A DNA stretch of 5,984 nt from NCBI GenBank assembly GCA_028714395.1, contig JAQTMJ010000056.1, positions 1 to 5,984 of the forward strand, written 5' to 3'. A program made the translations under genes and the position numbers. Position 1 is the first letter of the stretch, and each line of letters begins with the position of its first letter. The notes under the pieces are model-generated. The model had not been told where the DNA came from, searched no databases, and worked only from the letters and a program-made list of their open reading frames with translations. The stretch comes from Candidatus Iainarchaeum sp. (GTDB taxonomy: Archaea > Micrarchaeota > Micrarchaeia > Anstonellales > Bilamarchaeaceae). Shown in pieces: positions 1 to 3,998 of this stretch.

Positions 1-10
1 TATGTATAAG

Positions 11-22
11 CATATTTAAATA
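11..22 (+). promoter_or_regulatory. TATA-box-like element upstream of the TPR-like gene
   Basis: The 12-mer catatttaaata contains TTTAAATA, a good match to archaeal TATA boxes. It lies about 70 bases upstream of the ATG at 92, so a start site some 25 bases downstream would leave a 5' leader of about 45 nt. The same 12-mer occurs at 2952-2963 in the other promoter region of the window. A second AT-rich stretch at 60-71 (ctttttttaaac) is an alternative TATA that would place the transcript start almost on the ATG. The element is nearly symmetric, so it could also drive a gene to the left of the window. Confidence 0.55.
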
Positions 23-91
23 CTTTTACATTTTAAACCACCAACATAAACAAATTAAACTTTTTTTAAACTATGTGCAGAAAAGAGCCCT

Positions 92-583
92 ATGCCTGAC
101 TTTGAAATGCTCATACGCAAGGGCAAATACCGCGAGGCCGCAAAGGCGCTTGACGCTGAGATGGCGAAAAAGGAGAGCGACCGCCTCTATTACCTGCGCG
201 CGATTGTTTCCTACAAGCTCAAGAATTACGAGTACGCGATGGAAATGGTGGAGCACGCGCTTTTCCTGAAAAAGGAACCGGATTACCTGAAGCTCAAGGG
301 ACTCATGCTCATGGAAACCCTGGACTTCGGAGCGGCCTTTGAAGCATTTTCACAGGTTATAAAGATGAGAAAGGACGCAGAAGCCTATTTCCTTTCCTCA
401 GTATGCCTGATGTTCCTTGATGATGCGCGCAGCAAGGATTACCTGCAGCTTGCCTATCTTTCGGACCGCGCAAGGACCAAATCGCTCATCAATGAATTCT
501 ATACCGATTTTTTCAAGAACAATAGGTTCATAGGGGAAAAGGAGAAAAGGGCGCTGGAAGAGAAGATAAAGAAAGTGAAATAG
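92..583 (+). CDS. small TPR-like helical repeat protein, function unknown
   Basis: This encodes a 163-residue soluble protein with no signal peptide or membrane segment. The sequence reads as tetratricopeptide-type helix pairs of about 32-34 residues. One runs from about 4 to 27 (LIRKGKYREAAKALDAEM), one from about 31 to 61 (LYYLRAIVSYKLKNYEYAMEMV), one from about 65 to 94 (GLMLMETLDFGAAFEAFSQVI), and a less regular one from about 96 to 125. The small/large residue spacing (A/G at repeat positions 8 and 20, Y/F between) is typical of TPRs. Known TPR domains bind other proteins, so a scaffold or adaptor role is an inference and no partner is visible. The last 20 residues are rich in lysine and glutamate. 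The ATG at 92 has no in-frame alternative nearby and no convincing ribosome binding site, which suggests a leaderless or weakly initiated message. The TAG stop at 581-583 is the first three bases of a repeat of the tRNA-Gln 3' end. Confidence 0.8.
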   Translation: MPDFEMLIRKGKYREAAKALDAEMAKKESDRLYYLRAIVSYKLKNYEYAMEMVEHALFLKKEPDYLKLKGLMLMETLDFGAAFEAFSQVIKMRKDAEAYFLSSVCLMFLDDARSKDYLQLAYLSDRARTKSLINEFYTDFFKNNRFIGEKEKRALEEKIKKVK

Positions 584-600
584 CCCCACCCAGATTCGAA
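581..600 (-). repeat. direct repeat of the tRNA-Gln 3' end (copy 1)
   Basis: These 20 bases are identical, in the same orientation, to 729-748, which is the 3' end of the intact tRNA-Gln (discriminator base, acceptor 3' strand, T-stem 3' strand and the whole T-loop). The stop codon of the upstream protein gene lies inside this copy. Repeats of tRNA 3' ends are typical attachment-site remnants, but no integrase is present here. Confidence 0.85.
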
Positions 601-680
601 TCCGCCTTTCGGCAATCCGAAAGTCAGCTCGAAAAAACCTCCGGTTTTTCCGACTGGGGTCCCAAGTTTTTAATCCTTGA
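581..680 (-). pseudogene. rearranged, interrupted copy of tRNA-Gln
   Basis: On the minus strand this region matches three blocks of the neighbouring tRNA-Gln in the same order: atccttga at 673-680 (tRNA copy at 776-783), actggggtcccaag at 653-666 (13 of 14 bases as at 748-761), and 20 of 20 bases at 581-600 (as at 729-748). Between the last two blocks lie about 53 extra bases, placed exactly at the junction of the T-stem 5' strand and the T-loop (nucleotides 53/54). The anticodon arm is replaced by a short A/T-rich stretch, and no 5' acceptor strand is recognisable, so it cannot make a normal tRNA. The insert holds two hairpins, at 606-623 (7 bp, 4-nt loop) and 630-652 (10 bp, 3-nt loop). The T-stem complement (589-593 with 654-658) could still close around both. 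It is either a decayed duplicate or a tRNA-derived structured RNA; I could not fold it as any complete tRNA on either strand, including permuted forms. Confidence 0.55.
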
Positions 681-690
681 AGTCTTCGAG

Positions 691-697
691 TTATAAA
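691..697 (-). promoter_or_regulatory. possible TATA box facing the tRNA-Gln-like copy
   Basis: On the minus strand this reads TTTATAA within CGATTTATAACTC, close to an archaeal TATA box. A start site 22-27 bases downstream would fall near 665-672, just before the blocks shared with tRNA-Gln. It is a short AT-rich match and may be chance. Confidence 0.25.
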
Positions 698-704
698 TCG
701 GCTG

Positions 705-728
705 GAGTTTTGCAAATTAAAATAAGAT
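705..728 (-). terminator. T-rich terminator-like tract after tRNA-Gln
   Basis: On the minus strand the bases directly after the tRNA discriminator read ATCTTATTTTAATTTGCAAA, a run rich in T. Archaeal RNA polymerase terminates at T-rich tracts without needing a hairpin, so this is a plausible end for the tRNA transcript. Confidence 0.4.
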
Positions 729-748
729 TAGCCCCACCCAGATTCGAA
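729..748 (-). repeat. direct repeat within the tRNA-Gln 3' end (copy 2)
   Basis: These are the 3'-terminal 20 nt of the intact tRNA-Gln, repeated exactly at 581-600 in the same orientation with 128 bases between the copies. It covers the discriminator, the acceptor 3' strand, the T-stem 3' strand and the T-loop. Confidence 0.85.
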
Positions 749-801
749 CTGGGGTCTCAAGGTCCAAAGCCTCGCATCCTTGACCGCTAGACTATGGGGC
801 T
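729..801 (-). tRNA. tRNA-Gln (anticodon UUG)
   Basis: This is a full cloverleaf of 73 nt on the minus strand. The acceptor stem is AGCCCCA with TGGGGCT, followed by discriminator A73. The D arm is GTCT/GGAT around the loop AGCGGTCAA. The anticodon stem is CGAGG/CCTTG with loop CTTTGGA, giving anticodon UUG for the glutamine codons CAA and CAG. The variable loop has 4 nt, and the T arm is CCCAG/CTGGG with loop TTCGAAT. There is no intron and no encoded CCA. The first pair is A1-U72, the feature by which archaeal GatDE is known to recognise tRNA-Gln, so charging by the Glu-tRNA(Gln) amidation route is expected; that part is inference. It lies 66 bases downstream of proS on the same strand and may be co-transcribed with it or use its own weak promoter. 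A partial copy of this tRNA sits about 50 bases further on. Confidence 0.93.
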
Positions 802-823
802 GCAGCAAAATTAGGGCGAAGGG

Positions 824-836
824 AGTTTTTAATTCC
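824..836 (-). promoter_or_regulatory. weak TATA-like element upstream of tRNA-Gln
   Basis: The minus-strand sequence GGAATTAAAAACT lies 23-35 bases before the tRNA 5' end, about the right distance for a TATA box, but it is a poor match to the consensus. A very similar string, GGATTAAAAACTT, occurs at 664-676 in the interrupted tRNA copy, which adds some weight to it being a duplicated element. Confidence 0.3.
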
Positions 837-844
837 ACCTGGCT

Positions 845-867
845 TGGCCGATGATGCCATCCGGCCA
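845..867 (-). other. hairpin directly after the proS stop codon
   Basis: The segment 845-853 can pair with 858-867 (9 bp, one bulged C, loop of 4), giving TGGCCGGATG...CATCGGCCA on the minus strand immediately after the proS TGA. No T-run follows, so it does not look like a standard terminator. It could protect the proS 3' end or separate the proS message from tRNA-Gln, or it could be incidental. Confidence 0.35.
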
Positions 868-2334
868 TCAGTACTGCCTGGACACGTACATCATTACCTT
901 CGCGGGTTTTCTGCAGTGTACGCATTTCTCCCCTTTGGGGGATTTGGCTTCAAGAGCCACTTCTTCAGAATCGAAAAACGAGCACACAGTGCCCCGCACA
1001 TCTATTGAATATTTTTCCTTTATGGCCTTCGCGCATCCTTCCCCGTCCTTCTGCTCGCTGCAGAAAGGCACCTCCACGATTTTCCCCGCATTCACTTTCT
1101 CAGCCATTTCCTCCTCGCTTTTTGCGGAATCAAGCGCACTCTTGAACAATTTGGAGCTCTTGTCCTTGAGCCTTGCATCCAATTTAGCCCCTTCCCTGGC
1201 AACCTCACCTTCGAGTTCCGAGAGTTTCACGCTCCTCTTCTTCCCATCATCCCGGGTGACGAGCACAGCGCTCTCGCTTGCAAGGTCCCGCTCCCCAAGC
1301 TCAATCCTGATTGGAACCCCGCGCAGCTCCCAGTGATTGAATTTGAAGCCAGGAGTCAAGTCCCTTGCATCAAGCTCCACTCGCATTTTTCCGGCAAGCC
1401 TCTGCTTCAGTGCTTTCGCGGCATCAAATATTTTCTCCTCATTTCCTTTCCTCATTATTGGAATTACAACTACCTGGGCAGGCGCGATGCAGAAAGGAAG
1501 CACCATTCCTTTGCTGTCCCCGTGCACGGCCACCGAAGCAGCGTATATCCTGCTTATTCCAGGGCCGTAGCAGGTCTGCCATGCGTGCTTCATCTCGTTC
1601 TTCTCGTCCATGTACCTTATTCCGTAGGCTTTGGAGAAGTGCTGGCCAAGCAGATGCGTAGTAGCTATCTGGAGCACCTTGCCGTCCGGCATGAGCGTAT
1701 CGGCTGCGAATGTATCATCAGCACCTGCGAACTTGTCCCATTGCGGCCTTCTGAAGAATATGAACGGAATGCCGAGCTGCCTCCACACCACTTCCTTTGC
1801 AATGGAGATGTCCTCTGCAACCTGCTCCTTCGCCTGCCCGCTGCTGGCGAAAACGTCATGGGCCTCTATCCAGAGGAACTCGCGCCCGCGCACGAACGGC
1901 TTGGTGGCCTTGGTCTCGTAGCGCCACACCCAGCCGCGCTGGTAAATCTTTACCGGCAAGTCCGAAAGCCCGTTCACCCACAGCGCGTACATGGGATATA
2001 TGCTGGTCTCGCCCGTGGGCTTGAGCGCGTACCTCTCCTCAAGTTTTTTGCCCCCTGCCTCGGTCACCCACATCACTTCCGGGGTGAAGCCCTCCACGTG
2101 CTCCTTTTCCGCAAGGAAGGACTTTTCAGGCACCAGGGAAGGGAAGAACGCGGGAAAATGCCCGCATTCCTGCAACTCGCGCTCGTAAACGTCATATATT
2201 AGGTTTATGCTCCGCATGGCCCAGGGCATTATCACTATGAAGCCCTTTATGTTGTATCTCAGGTCGCAGAGCTCCGCTTCCTTTATTATTCCGTTGTACC
2301 ATTCCGAGAAGTTCCCTGATTTATCCATGTTCAT
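868..2334 (-). CDS. proS: prolyl-tRNA synthetase, archaeal type
   Basis: This is a cytosolic class II synthetase that joins proline to tRNA-Pro using ATP. With the start chosen here it has 488 residues, normal for the archaeal/eukaryotic type. Motif 1 lies at about 31-70 and ends FFPSLVPE. The proline-site loop is KPTGET at 105-110, where RPTSET is usual. Motif 2 is at about 130-160 (WRYETKATKPFVRGREFLW, then EAH), and the motif 3 arginine is R262 in GISR, followed by HGDSKG. The anticodon-binding domain follows (AQVVVIPI to about 380, with TPGFKFNHWELRGVPIRIELG). The C-terminal domain has Cys at 425, 434, 451, 471 and 474, as in zinc-binding archaeal forms, and ends in tyrosine as ProRS proteins do. 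The ATG at 2334 is preceded by GGTG with 7-nt spacing. An upstream in-frame ATG at 2385 would add MLLFFFFSIQFSFWCFF, an unlikely hydrophobic extension. It follows the DUF350 gene by 51 bases with no promoter visible between, so an operon is likely. Confidence 0.95.
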   Translation of the reverse strand: MNMDKSGNFSEWYNGIIKEAELCDLRYNIKGFIVIMPWAMRSINLIYDVYERELQECGHFPAFFPSLVPEKSFLAEKEHVEGFTPEVMWVTEAGGKKLEERYALKPTGETSIYPMYALWVNGLSDLPVKIYQRGWVWRYETKATKPFVRGREFLWIEAHDVFASSGQAKEQVAEDISIAKEVVWRQLGIPFIFFRRPQWDKFAGADDTFAADTLMPDGKVLQIATTHLLGQHFSKAYGIRYMDEKNEMKHAWQTCYGPGISRIYAASVAVHGDSKGMVLPFCIAPAQVVVIPIMRKGNEEKIFDAAKALKQRLAGKMRVELDARDLTPGFKFNHWELRGVPIRIELGERDLASESAVLVTRDDGKKRSVKLSELEGEVAREGAKLDARLKDKSSKLFKSALDSAKSEEEMAEKVNAGKIVEVPFCSEQKDGEGCAKAIKEKYSIDVRGTVCSFFDSEEVALEAKSPKGEKCVHCRKPAKVMMYVSRQY

Positions 2335-2341
2335 GAAAAAG

Positions 2342-2345
2342 CACC
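2342..2345 (-). promoter_or_regulatory. ribosome binding site deciding the proS start
   Basis: The minus strand reads GGTG followed by CTTTTTC and the ATG at 2334. It matches the archaeal anti-Shine-Dalgarno sequence at normal spacing. The alternative ATG at 2385 directly abuts the upstream TGA and has no such site. Confidence 0.6.
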
Positions 2346-2359
2346 AGAAAGAGAATTGG

Positions 2360-2381
2360 ATGGAAAAGAAGAAAAACAGGA
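2360..2381 (-). terminator. T-rich tract between the DUF350 gene and proS
   Basis: The minus strand reads TCCTGTTTTTCTTCTTTTCC within the 51-base gap. Such a tract can cause partial termination in archaea, which would lower proS relative to the gene before it. No TATA box for proS is seen here, so read-through is still the simplest reading. Confidence 0.25.
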
Positions 2382-2385
2382 GCAT

Positions 2386-2913
2386 TCAGCCGGTTATCAT
2401 CTTGAGCAGTTCGGCCGAGCTGAGGAGCGTTGCTATGCCGTCCACGGCGCCCCTGACAACAAACGACACCGAGATTAGCACAGCCACCATCATTATGGCC
2501 ACGGCGATATTTCCCTTCTTAAGCTCGGCCATTTCATCTACGTCGGTGGTTATGATGTCAAGCACCTTTATGGCCACATATATGGAAACCACCGCGGCCA
2601 GCAGGCTTACAATCAGGTTCACGAGCCCCATAACCAAGGCTATGACAATGGTGTCAACATTCATTCCTGCCCTTATGGGCGCAGTGAGCATGGAAACCCC
2701 TCTTTCGATGACAAGGGAAATGGAGAGTATTATCCCGCCCAGCAGTATTCCAACTGCCGTGTTGCCTTTTTTCATTTCCTTCCATTCATCTATATTTTTC
2801 GTGAACATGTCGAAAGTCCGGAGCGCTATATAGATCGCGCCCATGGAGAAAACCAGACCCACAACAAGCTGAAGCAGCGTAATAGCCAGCTCAGGCAATA
2901 TATCGAACGCCAT
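2386..2913 (-). CDS. four-helix membrane protein with two DUF350-type repeats
   Basis: This is a 175-residue integral membrane protein with helices at about 8-31, 52-72, 88-117 and 135-155. It is an internal duplication. Residues 34-73 (FDMFTKNIDEWKEMKKGNTA, continuing VGILLGG) and 118-156 (LDIITTDVDEMAELKKGNIA, continuing VAIM) align throughout, about 84 residues apart. Each has an acidic loop, then KKGN and a helix. The pattern of D, then E, then (K/R)GN at the mouth of a helix is that of the DUF350 (YjfL-type) family, whose function is not established. The ATG is preceded by AAGGTGGTG, with AAGGTG 5 bases from the start. It is first in a likely operon with proS and is transcribed from the promoter it shares with purM. 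Family assignment comes from motif recognition only; another small duplicated membrane family is possible. Confidence 0.75.
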   Translation of the reverse strand: MAFDILPELAITLLQLVVGLVFSMGAIYIALRTFDMFTKNIDEWKEMKKGNTAVGILLGGIILSISLVIERGVSMLTAPIRAGMNVDTIVIALVMGLVNLIVSLLAAVVSIYVAIKVLDIITTDVDEMAELKKGNIAVAIMMVAVLISVSFVVRGAVDGIATLLSSAELLKMITG

Positions 2914-2950
2914 AGCACCACCTTTGATTAACGATGCAGATGGGAGGACT

Positions 2951-2968
2951 ACATATTTAAATATATCC
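2951..2968. promoter_or_regulatory. shared palindromic TATA element for divergent transcription
   Basis: The core atatttaaatat at 2953-2964 is a perfect 12-bp palindrome and presents TTTAAATA on both strands. To the right, a start 25 bases on would fall near 2985, about 30 bases before the purM ATG. To the left, the same spacing gives a start near 2930, about 15-20 bases before the DUF350-gene ATG and just ahead of its ribosome binding site. No other TATA candidate is seen in this 102-base gap, so one element probably serves both directions. Confidence 0.65.
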
Positions 2969-3015
2969 TACTGCTTTTTATCTCTGGCAATGGGTAGATT
3001 TTGCGCAGTGGTATT

Positions 3016-3987
3016 ATGAAATCCTATTCTGAAGCAGGAGTGGATGTGAACAAGGTAAAATCCATGCAGAACATGATAAACCGCACCATTTTCGCAGGGA
3101 AGCAGGGCGCCCTGGTAGGCCATTACGCGGGCATAGTGGATTTGAAGGGCCGCAGGCTGGCCATGCACACCGATGGAGTGGGGAGCAAGGTGCTCGTTGC
3201 CCAGGCCATGGAGAAATATGACACGATAGGAATAGACGCCATAGCCATGAACGTCAACGACATCATATGCGTGGGCGCCACGCCCCTTGCCGGGGTGGAC
3301 TATCTTGCGCTTTCCACCGAGGATGCCGAGCTCGTGGAAGATATCCTGAAGGGCCTGATGGCAGGGGCCAGGGAAAGCGGGATAGATATTGTGGGCGGCG
3401 AGACCGCGATACTGCCGGACATAATAAAAGGAGGCGCGCGCCCGTTCGACCTTGCATTCACCGCCATAGGCGAAATCGGGCGCGAACTGATAACCGGGAA
3501 TTCGATAAAATCAGGGGATTTGATTCTGGGGCTGGAAAGTTCGGGGCTGCACAGCAACGGCTACACGCTCGCGCGAAGAGTGCTTGACATAAAAAAATGG
3601 GGCCCGGGGATGCTCGAGCCCACGCGCATATACGTGAAGCCTGTGCTTGAGATGATATCCTCGTGCACGGTGGATGGGCTTGCGCACATAACCGGAGGCG
3701 CGTTCTCGAAGCTCATGCGCCTGAACAAGAAGCGCGGGTTCCTGCTGGACAACATGCCCGAGCCTGCCCCAATATTCCAGGCGCTCGCTGAAGAGGTGGA
3801 TGAGCGGGAGATGCACCGCACCTTCAACATGGGCATAGGGATGTGCGTGATAGCTGACATGAAATGCGCAGACCAGGTGCTGGGAATCGCAAAAAAATAC
3901 AAGATTGGCGCCAGCGTAATCGGAAGCATAACCCCGGAGCCCGGCGTGTGGCTTCAGAAGGGCGGAAAGAAAACCAGGCTGGATTGA
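3016..3987 (+). CDS. purM: phosphoribosylformylglycinamidine cyclo-ligase (AIR synthetase)
   Basis: This cytosolic enzyme closes the imidazole ring in purine synthesis, turning FGAM and ATP into AIR, ADP and phosphate. The protein has 323 residues, close to the usual size. Visible family motifs are the N-terminal YSEAGVDV, the DGVGSK signature at 53-58, GIDAIAMNVNDI (72-83) with VGATPL, GGETAILPD at 127-135, GLESSGLHSNGYTLAR at 172-187, GLAHITGGAF at 221-230 and TFNMGIGM at 269-276. The HITGGAF and LDNMPEPAPIF wording resembles archaeal rather than bacterial PurM, where HITGGG is usual. The ATG at 3016 is preferred because PurM proteins begin close to YxxAGVD. The in-frame TTG at 3001 would add five residues. 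The upstream ribosome binding site is weak (GTGG, 3008-3011). No other purine gene lies in the window. It meets the copper ATPase tail to tail with 11 bases between stop codons. Confidence 0.96.
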   Translation: MKSYSEAGVDVNKVKSMQNMINRTIFAGKQGALVGHYAGIVDLKGRRLAMHTDGVGSKVLVAQAMEKYDTIGIDAIAMNVNDIICVGATPLAGVDYLALSTEDAELVEDILKGLMAGARESGIDIVGGETAILPDIIKGGARPFDLAFTAIGEIGRELITGNSIKSGDLILGLESSGLHSNGYTLARRVLDIKKWGPGMLEPTRIYVKPVLEMISSCTVDGLAHITGGAFSKLMRLNKKRGFLLDNMPEPAPIFQALAEEVDEREMHRTFNMGIGMCVIADMKCADQVLGIAKKYKIGASVIGSITPEPGVWLQKGGKKTRLD

Positions 3988-3998
3988 ATTATTTCCAG

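Noticed and set aside
581..660. A complete second tRNA, such as a type II serine-like tRNA with anticodon GGA on the minus strand
   Set aside because: An AAAAA/TTTTT stem with loop CCGGAGG and a long variable-like hairpin can be drawn, but U33 is absent, there is no D arm, and the T-stem 5' strand does not pair.
593..660. A circularly permuted tRNA on the plus strand
   Set aside because: CTTTCGG and CCGAAAG could act as an acceptor helix, but the remaining sequence gives no D arm, anticodon arm or T-stem.
398..715. A 105-codon minus-strand open frame overlapping the tRNA-like copy
   Set aside because: It overlaps the TPR-like gene in antisense, shows no recognisable domain, and spans the structured tRNA-derived region.
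1333..2202. A 289-codon open frame on the plus strand
   Set aside because: It lies wholly within proS on the opposite strand and its translation shows no family features; it is a consequence of the codon use of proS.
2207..2833. A 208-codon plus-strand open frame rich in Ser, Thr, Met and Ile
   Set aside because: It is antisense to the DUF350 gene and the start of proS, with the low-complexity composition expected of a reverse-frame shadow.
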